Source: Cyanoderma ruficeps (taxonomy: Eukaryota > Chordata > Aves > Passeriformes > Timaliidae). Taken from it: 64,000 nt of DNA. The position numbers were made by a program, and so were the translations under genes. The notes under the pieces are model-generated. The model saw nothing but the letters and a program-made list of their open reading frames with translations, was not told the DNA's origin and made no database searches. The DNA lies in the NCBI GenBank assembly GCA_008694505.1, contig VZDJ01000174.1, positions 9,140,106 to 9,204,105 of the forward strand. The letters are read 5' to 3'. Shown one piece after another: positions 45,718 to 58,702 of this stretch; the first letter of the stretch is position 1, and every line of letters starts with the position of its first letter.

Positions 45718-48700
45718 GAGGTTTGGTCATGGATTGCCAAGATCTCTCCCTGTTTATGGGCTCAGGGCCGGACTAAATCCAAACAGAAGTGGCAGTTCTG
45801 AGGTTCAGAGCTGCATGGGGGTGTTTAACCCCCCTCCAGTGCTGACACCCTCAGTGATTTGAGGGTTGGACTCTTCTTGGAAGATGTCTTAATCCAGGAC
45901 TGTAAGATTTGTTTTGGTGTTATGCTAAATGAGCCTGGTCACATCAGTCAGGGTAGAGGCAGGAAACCCCCCAACCTTCCAACCAAACAGCCTTGGGGGC
46001 TTCATACCCATTACATGTTTGTATCCTTCGACACGCCGAACATGGAAAATATTGTGAGAAAATCTTTCCGAGCCAGGATTTAGTGCTGAGAATGGAGGCA
46101 AAAAAGCCCTGGGAGCTCAAGAGAACATATTTCCATAGTCTTTCCAGATGTCCACACAACAAAGGAGTGGAGAGTTGGGAGGGCATTGCCATTTCCAGTC
46201 ATGGGTGCTCCTGAGACAATAATGGGGATCGTGGTCTGGCTGTGTAGGAACAGGACCATGGCAATGGAGCTGCTGCCCAGTGAAGGATGAAACAGCAGGA
46301 GAACTTCACCTTCTCTTCTTCCCATCCACCCTGGTGGACTCGAAGGGATAAATCTAATCTCCTGTTCTGGGCTTTGGGATGGAAGGGGGAAGAGAAGGGA
46401 AAATTGAGACCAGGCCTGCATACTGAGGCCAGTGGTATAATCAATAACAGGACAGGTTGTCTGGTTGGTTCTCTGTCCTGGGGTCTTACTATGTGAAGTT
46501 GATCGGGTTTTGCCAATGGCTGCAGCCCAAGGTGGAAGGGCTTTCTCCAGGGGGTTACTGAGCTCCAGCTGGAAGGTCTGAGCTGAAGCAGAGAGAGATT
46601 TGTCAATGTTTGTGGAGCATCAATTTTATTTTTTTTTTGGTCTCTTACCCTTCCTCCCATCACAGGAAGGAGCAGCTGCTGGAGACCTCCATATGAGGAG
46701 AGGATTTCCAGGGCTGGGACAGGAGGGCCTTAGGTTTTCTTTCCTTGGCTGGCACCGCTGCTCCAGGGCATGTTCCCAAATCCCTGACCTTCTTTCCACA
46801 CCTGTCAGCAAGGGCTGGGCTGTGTCCATTGCTGCACTCTGCCCTTGATGTCTCATTCTCTCTGTGCACATACTGTGTGTTCCTCTGCCTTCCTCCCACC
46901 CTTCAGAGTCAACACTGCACCAGCCTGTGAGTGACAGCAAAAAATGAAGGACTTTATTTTGTTGAACTTTATTGACTTACAGGCCTTTGTTTTAAGCCTC
47001 TAACACTCAATCTGCTGCCTGCTGCTCCTGCCTCGTGGCAGTTGTTGAACTCCAGAGACACCAGAGCTCACAGGTGGGTGCTAACACACTTGGTGCCTTC
47101 AGAAGGTCTAAGAAAATGCCCCTCTTGCCCAGAGATCTTAGCAAAGTTCAAATCTCCTAAATTCTTCACTCTCAGAAGGTACCTGTGACTCCCCCAATGA
47201 AAACATGCTGCATTTCCCCAGCATGGTTCATTATTTATACGGTATTTCTGCATAATTACCGGGCTCGTGTGAAGGTCTCGAGGTGCTCTGCAGACGCCGA
47301 GGTGTGACCTCACCTGCCGTTAATGAAACTCTGGTGACCGATAGAACCTGTGACTCGCCCAGGGCACAAAGCACTGGGCAGCGTGAGCCCGCTCCCTCCC
47401 TCCACCCCGATGAGTTACCCCCGTTCCGCTGCTCCAGAGAAGCTGGAAATCCAGTTTAACCATCTGCTTGGGAATTCCCCTGTAGCTGGAGGGGATGGAG
47501 CATTCTCACACCCCAGCATGGAGGGTGCGGTTGAGGGGAAGGACGCATGCGTGGGATTGGTGCGTGCTGCCTGAGCCGGGCTGACCCCCGGACTGTCCCT
47601 TGGGAATGGGGACACTTGGTCACCACTCAGCGGGGCACTTGGGACTGCCAGCTGTTTCCCAAGGTTGGACGGCGTGTCCTGAGCATCCTGGTGACTGTGT
47701 TAGTGCTGGGACGTAGCTGGAAGCAGAGTGTCTGATGTGCAGGTGTTGGGAATCTTCCCCACCTCTCTGGTTAGAGGGCCTGTGGAAACCTGGGATTTAG
47801 CTGCTCTGGAAGCAGAGGACAGAGCTGCACTGCTCTTGAGCAGAACAGAATTTATGAGGGGGGAATACTGTCGAAACCAGCAAAATCTCCCTCTGCAATT
47901 AAGGACGTTTCTAAAATAATTGCTGTAAGCACCCTCAGACATTCTGAAAGTGGTTTGCAGCACAGCATTGTTAGGACCTGGCTCTCCAGAACTCGTGCTA
48001 TCTCCCACTGTCAGACAACAATTTGGAAAGCCCCAGCTGTTGAACAACATGTGGCAGCAGCATGTGCTCCAAAACTGGGGAGAAACCCATAAAGCAGTGA
48101 CAGCCAAGCCATAATTTGGACCACCAGTGGTCTGCAGGGTTGGGGTGGGGTTTTTTTTAGCAGCTCTGATTGGTTTTTGAATTCATCCCGATTTCTTCAC
48201 AGAAATAATGGAATGGTTTGATGGAGGAGCCTGTGGCTCCCTGTTGACTGGAGAGGCCCTGCTGCCGTGGCAGGACAGGGGGGCTGGTGCTGCTCTGTGG
48301 TCACTGGTGGTACAGAAGGAGCTGAGAATGTCACCTGGACCAAGGTGATTTATTCAGTAGTGTGGGGATCTATTGCCAAACCCCACAGGTTATTGCCTAA
48401 GAACACTTTGGGAGGCCAACGTTAAGGTTGTTTATTGCAATAAGGAGGTTTTAAATTTATTTTTCTGATAAAGCTCCCAACGAGAGCAGCTCAACAGAGC
48501 TGACTGGATCCCAGTAGGATATCCCCACATGGAGAGGGCAGCACTTGGAGACTTGCTCTGTGCTGGGTGTGAAGGGCCATTCTTACAACCCAATAGTCAA
48601 TATATTGGATAAATCTGTATCCAGCAATGAAGTCTGGATTGAGTTAGAATTGCCCAATGACCTATTAGTGCAATGTACTTGTTATTTTTCCTGGCATGCT

Positions 48701-49780
48701 CCGGTTCTTCTCTACCCCTCATGTTTTTTTCTGCAGATAGTTGGGAAAATGCCTTTATTTTCTGCATGGCAGAAAACATCTTCATCTTCTGCTTTCTTTT
48801 TTATTATTATTTATTTTAAGCATAATTAACAGAGCAAAATTGCTTGCAGATTCTGCTTTTCAACGGTCGAAGCACAAGCTGTCGGTTTTGCTTTGGGGTT
48901 TTTTTATGGCTGAATTTTGGGAAAGAGGGGATAGAAGAATTAAAATTACCTGCTTTTCTGTAATGGGTAAAAACAGGAACCTTTTCATGAAAATTGACTG
49001 ACGACAGTACTTTTTTCATGGGGAGGAGGGAGGATTAGGGTAAAGAGCAGAAAGAACAGCTCGAGTTAAAACTCCTTTTGGCAAGTGAGCGCACATCAGC
49101 ACACTCAACAAAATTCCACCCTGCCTCTGCTCTTGCTAGGTTGAGTTGGGTGCTGTTAACCTCCCAGCTGCAGTTTCTTTTGCAAATATGGTTTTCATTT
49201 TTCCTGTTTTGCTGCTGTTCAGGCCCTTATCAGTTCCTTGCTTGACAAGAGATGCTTCTGCTTTTTCTTCTTGTTCGTCCTCGCCTTCCACGCTCAAACT
49301 TGAGCATTTCCCGTCGTTGTTGGGTTGTTTCATCGCTGACCAAATCATTCCCTTGCCTGTCCCCCCTCCCCTGCTGTTGAGCTTCATGATGAGGAGTGTG
49401 GAGGAAGGAAAATATAGAGCTCATTTATTTTTAAGTAACTGTAACTAATGGCTTGATCAGCTAACGTAGTGGAAAATATGCAAACTGCTTGGAGGAGAGT
49501 GGATGTTAAAAATGTAACTACAACATTATTGAGACATCTTTCAGCTCTAATGACAGACTGAATAACAAACATGTCAGAAACTTTGTTGCTTCTCTAAGCA
49601 AAACCAAATAATTGAATTTATTTTCGGTGATGGTTTTTCCCTTTACATATTCAGCTCCTCATCCATTTTGCTGTGGACCTTGTCAGATCTCTTTGGATAA
49701 ACAGATTTTTTTCTTAAATGGTACAGTGAGCAGGGGGACAGGACTTTTTCGTACCTCCCTTTCTTCTCTGCCACACATTT
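45718..49780. other. Long unique non-coding stretch
   Basis: Four kilobases of unique sequence with no CR1 or array. T-runs occur at 46627-46638 and around 48151-48158. CpG and GC rise slightly at 47270-47700. Open frames are short and contradictory between strands. No gene or RNA was recognised. Confidence 0.5.
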
Positions 49781-49797
49781 TTTTGTTTGTTTGTTTA
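49781..49797. repeat. (TTTG)n short microsatellite
   Basis: About four TTTG units after a T-run. Too short to matter functionally; listed for completeness. Confidence 0.85.
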
Positions 49798-52700
49798 TCA
49801 CATAAGACCAATTCTCAAATGTTTCTGCTGTGGCTCCATCACATGCATACATTGGTTGTAGCTGTCTCTGCACCTTGAGCCCATCCATGAGTGATGTGGA
49901 CTGGAGCCAATTTATTTATTTCTCAATAATTACGTTACCTTGTATCAGCTGACGATCTGGTTCCCATAGTCTGGAGCTGTGCAAGTTCTCATGAAAGCCT
50001 TTGGGTAAATTAGGGGCTGCTCGTTCTGCTGTGGCCAGTGGGCTCCTCTCTGCCAGACTGCCATGATGGTGCAGGCTGTGAACAGCGCAGCAGAGCCTAC
50101 GACGGGATCTTTTCCCCCAGTTCTCACGGGAAATAGGGGAATCAAATCCATTTCTCTAATGGGACAGCCCTTGAGAAAGCATGTATTCTCTTTTAAGGTA
50201 TCCTCCCAAAGAGAAGGGTTGGTTGGATTTCCATCCTTCCCCGATGGAGGGGCTGGGGAGGCCCTCGTGGCACCGTGCCGCGCCGCACCTGCCAGCCCCT
50301 GCAGCTCTCTGCTCCACATTGCTCCTTGCCCTTCTTGGCACCAGGAGCCAAACCTGCGCCTCTCCCTCTCTGAAAGGGAACCCTGGAGCTGGCCCACAGC
50401 CCTGCACAGCAGTGGGGACACAGCAGCTCACACACATGGTTCTTGCATGTGTGCTTCTTTTTAATTTAACGCAGAGCTGCAGCGAGCCGTTCCACCCACA
50501 GGTGAGATCCCTGGAAAACTGACTGCCCAGAGCTCTGAAGCTTTCAGCCTTCAAGCTAACGCACGGGCCCAGCTGGCTGGAGATTAAAGAGTGCAGTTGA
50601 AAACCAAAAAGCATTTGAAATTGCACCACTGAGCTGGCAGGAAATTCCAGCTTTTTGTAGATGTCGGAGGCGTTGGAACGGCGAGGAACCAGAAGGTAAA
50701 ACTCCGGGGTGAATCGCATCATCAGCGTTTCAGCAAAGCCTCGGACATGGGTTGTGCATGGGGGGAGCACTATCCCCACCCCTCCCAATCCTGGGAAGGG
50801 GGGAAGAGCATCCTGGCTTGCAGCCTGGCTCATGCCTCGGCTGTCTCTGAGCACGAGAGGCCTCTCAGCTCAGTGTGTGAATCCCAGAGCGGTGCTCAGC
50901 ACTTGCTCTGGGGATGGAGCTTCCAGCCCTGTCAGCCTCAGCCAGCCCCAGGCATGCCAGAGATCTCCAGGGCAGATTGGAGGCTTTTGTTGTGCCCAAG
51001 ATAAACGTTCCCTTTGCTTCTTGGACTGACTTGCTCATACTCTTGGAAGATAACTCACAGTTTAGCGGGGTTTTAACTGCTCTGAAAGGAGTCAGTGTTG
51101 CGTGCGGTTTGATCAGAGAGGACATCTGCCTGCAAGGAACAAGGGTAGGAGACCAAGAGGACTAAATGGTTTTTTGGGGCCTTTATCCTTTATTAGTGCA
51201 GGCATGTGTGGGCCTGAAATGAGACTGTTGGTGAACATTGATTCTGAAATCCTCCTGAAAATCAGTGTGACCGCTCATTCTCTTCCTAAATGGGCTGCCA
51301 AAGATTATCACTCCAGCAACAATGCTTGCAGGCAGCTGAAGAACTCAAGGCCTCCTGTGAAGCCACTGGCACCAAAGAGAGACTTCAGCTTCCTCTTCTC
51401 TCATCCCGTGTCCTCCCCCGCTCACCAAGAGCAGATCGAGCCCTGCCAGCACGAGCGGTGGAGAACAGAATCTGCATTGACGACAGATGGAACGAATGTT
51501 ATGGATGCATCCCAGGCCCTGAGCTGTTGTGCCACATAAATCAGTAGTAAAACTTTGCCAGCTCAGAATGCTTCACAGGACTAGACTATCAGCCAGCTTA
51601 ATGTCAGGCCCTGCAACCCCAAAATTGCATGGTCCGAATAAAAAAAAGTAAAATAGTGAATGCATGTGCCCTCAGTTGCACTTCCAGCCAGCAGGGCTGG
51701 GTTGGGTCCAGCTCCTGGAGATGAATGTGTCTCTGTGATAAGTGACTTGTGAAAGATAATTCATGGTTTGGAAGCCTCCCACTGCAGCAATGGGCCGTGG
51801 ATGCTGCAGATGACGTGTGAGGTCCCAGGCTGCAGATGCTATCGGAGCTGTGCGGGCGGCTGGATGTGTGCGATGGCCAACCCCAGCCAGCAACCCTGAT
51901 TAGATACCGAACAATCGGGGCACCCAAAAATGCTTCATCTTGCTCTCCTTGTGTGTGTGCCAGTGCCTGGGCCGCTCCTTTGCAGAGAAAAGCTGGAACC
52001 ACACGCAACCACCGTGTGTGAAATCTCGCTCCCGTCAGGAAAGCTGCTTCCCATGCACTGCATAAATCCCCAAGTGGTTGAGATTTAAGACAAAAAAAAA
52101 AAGAGAGGCAAATAAAAAGATCTGCTGTTAAAATTATGACTTGGCAACCCCGTAGATGTGTGGGGGAGAAGTGCCTGCAACCTTTTTAGAGACATACTTG
52201 CCCTTTGGAAAATGAACTTCCATTAATGCAACAAGGCTTCACCCTTCTCGGTGGGATTTTGGCAGCACGAGGGGGAGAGGAAAGGCTGAAATGATTCCTT
52301 CAGCTTTCTAACTCTGTCTCAGCAATGATAAAATGAAATACTTTAATGCAGCACTTCAGATCTCTGACAGCTGTGGTAGCCTGGTGTTTACAGAAGACAT
52401 CCTGTTGTTCGAGGGAGACACTTCTGCCTCGCTGAAATGAAGGGTTTTAAATTTTTTTCCCCTCCTCACTGCTCTTTTATGCAATTTCCACTCCAAGAGG
52501 CCATTACAAGGGTGACTCTGCACATTCTGAGGGTTGTAACAGCAAGTTCTCCATCAAAAAGCAGATCCAGCTTGTGGGAAAACTGCCCTGGCACCCAGAT
52601 GGGGCTGAGCAACACTTGGAAGGGGAAGAAGAAGCCTTGATGGTCACGGAAACTCTCGCTGCAGCGCTGAGTCCAGCACGTGAGTTTATCCTCCTGAGGT

Positions 52701-53359
52701 TGCATCCCAGCTTGCAGCACAGTGGGATGAATCATGAGGAAATGCCACCCCGGGGAAGGAATTGGTCATTGTTTGAAAGAGCTGATGGCTCTTGGCTGAG
52801 CGCTGGGATAGCGATGGAAGCAGGGAGGGAGGCTGCATCCAGCTCGCTGCATTCGCCGCAGCGCTGCAGGAACACGCCGGCGAGGCTGGGCATGCTTTGC
52901 TGCCTTCCCAGCAGAAAAACCATTTCCCTGTGTTTTTGGTTCCTTGATCTTTCTAAATAAACAGTTTCTTTGTACTGAGAAAGAAAGGGGGAAAAAAAAA
53001 AGCTCAGCCATCGGTGCTCTGCAAAGATTTTTTTGGGAAGTAGGGAATGTGGGGGCTTTCACCTGCTGGCAGCCCCTCTGGTGCTCCACAGGGCTTTTTG
53101 GAGTCTTCCTCCTCTGAGCAGGGTGATGGGAACGATAGCTCTGGGCCTTGAAAAGCTTCTTCAGCTTTGGATCTCCAACCCTGCTGCACTCTGATTTTCC
53201 CCAGCCTCGTGGGTGTTCATGGCTTTGTTCAGCTGTTGCTTTGCCTCTGGATCGGGAGAGCTCACGGACAGAAGCTCAGGGTCACTGGGAGGATTAGCAG
53301 CGGAATCAGTGGTTTACAGCCTGCTGACCATGTGCTGTGGGGTAGCTGGAGAAGGGGGA
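49798..53359. other. Long unique non-coding stretch
   Basis: Unique DNA. A small CpG-bearing part lies at 50255-50290 (gcaccgtgccgcgccgcacc). A-runs occur at 52092-52103 and 52990-53000. Open frames on both strands within 50156-50854 and 51102-51539 have no recognisable domains. No gene was named. Confidence 0.5.
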
Positions 53360-53383
53360 TTTTGGTGTTTTGGTGTTTTGGTG
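53360..53383. repeat. Tandem repeat, 8 bp unit, 3 copies
   Basis: Three perfect copies of ttttggtg. Confidence 0.93.
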
Positions 53384-53543
53384 CTGCGTTGCTTGGCAAA
53401 GGCTGTAAGAGCCAAGGATGAAGCCTGCTTTCCCCCTGTGGGATCTTCAGTGGAAACCAGGTGAAGATCTCAGGTCTTTCTGTGATGAGACAGCAAAGGG
53501 AAGCCCTGTGAACTCCACGCCCGCATCCTTTGTTCTTGTGCAG

Positions 53544-53642
53544 GAGATCCTGGGAGCTGTGACTTTAGAGGCCCATGATGTCACCAGGGAGCAATCCCTG
53601 TGGCTGCTCGAGTGCATTCAGCTGGCTTGGGTAGGACAAAGG
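53544..53642 (+). CDS. Tentative internal exon, unidentified
   Basis: The stretch tttgttcttgtgcag (53529-53543) gives an acceptor-like end, and aaagg|gtgagt at 53643 gives a strong donor. The 99 bases between are open only in frame 1 (33 codons starting EILGAVTLEAHDVTREQ and ending WVGQR). The other two frames have stops. Being a multiple of three it could be a cassette exon. The peptide is not recognised. It cannot follow the 27026 candidate as the next coding exon, because the phases do not match. The frame is also open on both sides, so the boundaries are not reinforced by stops. Chance is quite possible. Confidence 0.2.
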
Positions 53643-53996
53643 GTGAGTCCCACAAGCTGATGGATATCTTGCACCTCCGGCCACTGATTTAAGGGGAAAT
53701 GTGTCGCCATCCTCCTGTCTCCCCACAAAAAGCCTTAGATGGAAGAAACTGGGAGATCTTATAAGATCTGTATCAGGGGACTTGCTTTCAAGTGACAGCC
53801 GCGTCTCTAATCCTGCAAAATCTTTCTGTTTCTATTGATGCCCTACAATAAAAACAAAAGTAAAGAAAGGGAAGAATTAAGAACAGGGAGACTTGCTTTT
53901 AAAAGGCTTATAAAAATACATATAAAGCAAGACACGATGAGAACAAAGGGGTAATGGAAGCCGACAGACAGTTCTCATGCCATTAAACTGCATCTC
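53643..53996. other. Unique AT-rich stretch
   Basis: Unique DNA, A-rich after 53840 (taaaaataca, aaacaaaagtaaag). No gene was recognised. Confidence 0.45.
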
Positions 53997-54037
53997 AAAA
54001 AAAAAAACAACAAAAAAAANAAAAAAATCAAAAAAAG
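53997..54037. repeat. A-rich low-complexity tract with an ambiguous base
   Basis: A-runs interrupted by single C/T bases; an N at 54020 marks an unresolved base inside the homopolymer. Consensus quality is doubtful here. Confidence 0.95.
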
Positions 54038-54400
54038 TTAATCGCTATTTGGGGTGGGGGGAAGTGTTTTTATTGTGAACATGTGCAAATGGAGGCTTCA
54101 GCCGTATAAAACCCATGCCCACAATAAGTATATTTGTGTAGCAATTAATGTGAGATCACAGGCTCGGCTTTTGCCAAACAGTCGTGTCAGCATGGGGTAC
54201 ATTATGTGTGTCAGGAATCCAGTTTCCAAATGTGGAAGACATCGGGCCACTCGTAATTAAACGTTTTGTCATCGCGGGGCAGAGCCGCGTGCGCTCCGGC
54301 TGAGCCGAGCGCGGCACCTCCAGCGCCATCGCCCAGGGTTTGCTCTTTTGGCAGCTCTTTAAGGAAACTTTATGCAGAAGGAATTTCAAGACACTTGTAA
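54038..54400. promoter_or_regulatory. Candidate regulatory element with CpG-rich core
   Basis: The left half has homeodomain/CDX-type strings: tttttattg at 54067-54075, gcaattaatg at 54141-54150, and gtaattaaac at 54253-54262. The adjoining 54260-54335 is CpG-rich (about 12 CpG in 75 bp, including catcgcggggcagagccgcg and ctgagccgagcgcggc). There is no repeat inside. An AT-rich, motif-dense element fused to a CpG-rich core is a pattern seen in some developmental enhancers and orphan CpG islands. No transcript start can be supported. Confidence 0.35.
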
Positions 54401-54452
54401 TTAGATCTATCTTCCCCCCCCCTCCTTCTTTTCTTCCTCCCCCTCCCTGAAA
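54401..54452. repeat. Polypyrimidine tract
   Basis: A C/T-only strip apart from a few A/G bases (cttcccccccccctccttct, then tttcttcctccccctccct). Such mirror-like homopyrimidine tracts can adopt triplex structure under supercoiling. No further function can be inferred. Confidence 0.85.
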
Positions 54453-57400
54453 TGCAGAGGGCGATTTTGATTTTCTCTCTCAGCCAAGGAAACCGAGTTT
54501 CAATTTCTCGTTATCGTAGCAGGGATTATCTCCCCGGTCGGTTGCGTTGAGGCGTCATTTCCATGGGTTTCTGTTAGTGTTTCTAGTAACACTTCTGTGA
54601 ATCCAATACTTTCTGGGAAGTTTATTACAGCAGCTGCTGAAGGCAAAGCAGAGACATCCAAACAGTGCAGGAACATGCATTTACCACACTTACAACTCCA
54701 ACAGATTCAGTTACAAGAACTGCTGCAATATTTCTTTTTTTTTTTTCCCCTCCTTTTATTTGCTTTGTTTTTTTCCTTTCCTATTCCTTGTGGTCTTATT
54801 AAGACCCAGCAAAGGCTGTGGTCCCTGGTGCTATGTCTCTGAATTAATTTTAAGTAAAGCAGAGGCTGGAATGGAGTGTGGGAAGGTTCTTGGCATGGAT
54901 GGGCTTGGCTGGAGTTTTTAGTGAAGAGACATTTAAGGGAAGGGAGAAGAGGATTGCGTGTATGTATATGGGGGGGACAATATTTTTTACATACTCTGCA
55001 CAAAAAGCCATCTCCAGAGCTATCAGGTTTTCATCACCCCAGTCTGATCCAAGGATGTTCAAAAAGTGAAACACGTCGTAAATCTGGCAGGCTGGCTGGA
55101 ACTTGGAGAGGTTTGAAAGGCGCTGGAGGGTGGGAGCATCCCGGCTGGGCTGGGCTGGGCTGGTCAGCGCAGCCCGCGGCGGGGGAAGCCCCTTTCCACA
55201 ACCCTGGGCACTTCCAGCAGCTTTTTATCTTCTTGCTGAAGAGATACCCCAATTATTCCCCCCCGCCCGCTTCCAGGGAGATGGGAACAGATGTGCCCCA
55301 CTGCAGAAATGCTGAGCAGCTGAGACAGAAGCTTGAGAGTTCAGAGTGATTTTTTTTTTCCTTTTTTTTCCTTTAGTTCTTTAATGGTTTTCTCAGCGGT
55401 GATGTGAGGCACCGCTTGAGAATGAGGAGCACAGCACAAGTCAGTTTTTATTCTACCTTCCCCAGGGCTACTTCTTCAAGTGATTTTCCACTTGATAAGA
55501 ATTGGGAGAGCGGTAAAAGATGATTCAGGCTGAATGTCAGGAGCACTGGTGCCTCCCCACCCTCGGTGCCCTTTTTCTGCACGAGGTGAGTGAGATGTGG
55601 ATGGGCACTGCTGGATTTTGGAGCCCTTCTCCCCCTCCACTGGTGGTTTGCGACTGAATTGCCCTGATTAAATCAGAAATGAGGTCACTGATGCTCCAAA
55701 ACTGCAATAATACCTCTTGTTTGCAGATCCCACGGTGGTGGGCTGGTATAGACAGCTGCCCTGCACCACAACGTATTCCAGGAATTTTCCCTACTGTTTT
55801 CAGACCTCACGCTTTCCAAAAATAATAGGAACGTGCACCAGTGATGGGGACATATTTGACTCCAAATGAGCAAAACACCCACATTTCCACGTTTGCCTTT
55901 TATTAACTTTAACCACAACTCTTCAGGACACGCCATAAATAAAACATCAGCCGTATTAACTTTGGAAGGTGGTGTTACTTAAAGACACCTGCTAATTAAT
56001 GACGGCCAGAATCTTAGCAAGGCTCTTAATGAGAGGGGTTCTCACCTCCCAAGCAGTATTGCAGAGGAGGCAGGTAGCGTGCCGAGCTCACGGATACTTC
56101 GCCCTGTTTGTTTGTCTTGTAGGTGTTGCAGCGGGATGTAAATTCTTGTTATTATTAAGAAAAAATCCCCTTTTTCTGAAAATGATTCATCAAACACCTC
56201 GTCCTCCTTGCATGTAACGTCTTGTTGGGCCTGGAATTGCTCTCTGCCGAGCGCTGGCACCGCAGGGAAGGCGCTGGGTTCGACGGGAGCCGGGGCGCTC
56301 GCGAGAGGAGCCTTTGCTCAGTCTGTGCTTGCCTCCCATGGCTGCGTGGTGGAGAAGCTTCTGGAGGGGTAGAGACCAACAGGGGGTTGGTTTCAACTCG
56401 TTCCAAAGAGATGAAACCCTCTTTTCCTCTAAACCTCACCGGTGATGCTTGGTTTTCCATTGTCCCTGCTTGGGAAGTCTACTGAAAGGGAGGAACCCAG
56501 GGTGGACTAGGAGGTCCTGATTCCAAAAGGGAGGGAAATTATTTGGAATTAGTGGTGGGGCCACCTAATCCTATAAGAGCTTCTCCTGAAAGGTAAAATC
56601 TCAATGAATAAACCTGCAGGAATCTCAAATGTTAATGGTGAGGCTGAAGGGAGAAGGGGAGAGGGGGGCAGCAGTGATTAGGGCTGGGTTGCCTGACTTG
56701 GTGGGGTGCACTTCCCATCCCTGCTGGGGGAATTCCGAGCTTTTCTGTGCACTTTCTGTGCCTTCTACCACACATTTGAAACTGCCTCTCCAGGTGGAAG
56801 GGCTGAGGGTGGTGAGAGTGCTGCAGATCCAAAAATGCAAACCTGCAAAAATGGCATGGGGGAAATCTGTCTGAAACTCACCCGGGATTAGGATGGCCCT
56901 GAGCATTTGTGCAGGAGGTGTTGATGTTTCTGCTCCTCCAGGGACAGGGACCCCACAAATTCCCAAACCCCATTGACACTGAAAGAGCTTTTGGGGCTGC
57001 AGTTGTTGCTTCCAGTGCAGCACCTGGAGCTGCACGTGGTTGTTGCGGTGGGGTAATCACAGGCAGCAAAGGTGATGGCATCTGCCTGCTCTGCATTATC
57101 CAGGGTGGGAAAATCCCCTCGTGCCAAGAAGGTGGATTTAAGGCTGCACTTGGTTTCCCTGATGGACTGATGGAGTGCCTGTGTTTGTAGCAGGATGAGG
57201 TTATCTGGGTCCCTTCTCCAATGACAGGTGAGGGGGCTGAGCGCTGCCTTTGCCATCAGGGAGGTTGGGAGCTTATCCTGGTGGTTTAATCTGCCCTTCC
57301 CAGAGGCAGGGCTGTTCTTATCCTTCATGTTGGTAGTGCTGCAGGGCACGGGCTGCTTTCTGCACCCCAAAATCCCTTTGCACCAGCAGTGCTACTGCAA

Positions 57401-58702
57401 AAGCTGCCTGGAGCAGCCCAGCAAAAATCCTCACCTTCTCCTCAGCTCCCTACCAAGACAGAGCTCCCCATCTCGAGCTAGGAGCCAGGCTGTATCCTCA
57501 CTCCCAAATCCTGGCCCTGTGGATTAAGCTCAGTAACACCTGGACAGACCATTCTGCCAGCAACCCCAACAGCACGTCCTGCAAAAGAGTTTTTTTCCCC
57601 CCCTGGCCTTCCCCTCGGTCGTGGCCACTCTCCCTGCAGAAACCCTGGCTCTCCACTTCCAGGCTGAACTTTTGAACCTCCAGCCCCAGCCAGGCCATTA
57701 TTTTTGACACCCTTTCCCCGAGTTATTGCACAGCTGAAAAAGAGAGGGCCGGCCTGGCCATGGCTCCTGGCTTTTCCCAGTGGCTGACACTCCCTGCTGG
57801 CCCCTGGCACCCGTTCAGGTGAGCTCAGGGTGGCCCAGGACTTGTGACAGCACAGTGGACAAGTGCCACCAGGGAGGAGAGCTGCCTGCCTTCTGGTCCT
57901 CCCCCTTGTATGACTTAGGGAGTGTATTTTTCTTGATCTGGATCCTGCATTAATTGTTTCCCGGAATATTTTGCTACATGAATGTCACACTTCTGTCTGC
58001 TTGGCTTGCCCTGAGTTGAGCAGAGGTATTTATGAGCGGTTTTTTGCACATATTTTTCACCTTTTTGAAATGCTTGGCACTGTTCTGGATGCTGGAACAG
58101 ATCCTTCCTGTTGAAAATACAGAACTCAGTTAGTCTGGTTGGGGACTGAAGGGAAAAGCGGTGGTTTAACTGCTCAGCTCTGGCTTAGCTGATGCTGAGG
58201 GATGGTGAGCCCTGCACTCCTGCAGAGCTGGAGGTGACCAGTGCAGAAGTCAGGTCCCTTTGCCTGTGCTGGTGTAATTCAGAAGTCAGAAAAAGCCTCC
58301 TCCTCCCCAAAAAGAGCATCAAGGAAATCTGTGCTCCCCGGAGCTGGGTGCCAGGGCGGGGTGGGAGCCCTTTGGCTGCAGCTCTTCCCTGCACACAAGA
58401 CTTAGTGCAGTATTTTATTTGTTGTATGACAGTCTCTGAACCAGGTTCAGGTCCATGATCAAGTTACCAGGGCTCAGCTGCTCTGCATTAACCAGCCAGG
58501 GAGGTATTCCCCTGCTAGGACAAAGAAAAGGTAAAACCTGTTCATTTAAACCTCTTTCACAGAGGTTTAAACAAAACATCATTTGCTTTAAGTACTCATG
58601 TGTGCAATCAGTGAGGCAGTAGCTTGATTTGAGCCCCTGGTTATCCAGCTCTGATGGTCACTTTGGTTTGGACCAAAGGAAAAGCATCCCAAATGAATTT
58701 AT
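54453..58702. other. Long unique non-coding stretch
   Basis: Unique DNA. A GGGCT pentamer (three to four copies) lies at 55144-55162. T-runs lie at 55351-55360 and 55363-55370. A splice-pair-bracketed but stop-containing stretch lies at 55466-55585 (see the rejected list). A small CpG-bearing part lies at 56248-56300. GC rises at 56980-57830. No gene is supported. Confidence 0.5.

Noticed and set aside
55466..55585. 120 bp between accttccccag and cacgag|gtgagt, strong splice signals
   Set aside because: All three frames contain stops, so it is not coding. A non-coding RNA exon is possible but has no other support.
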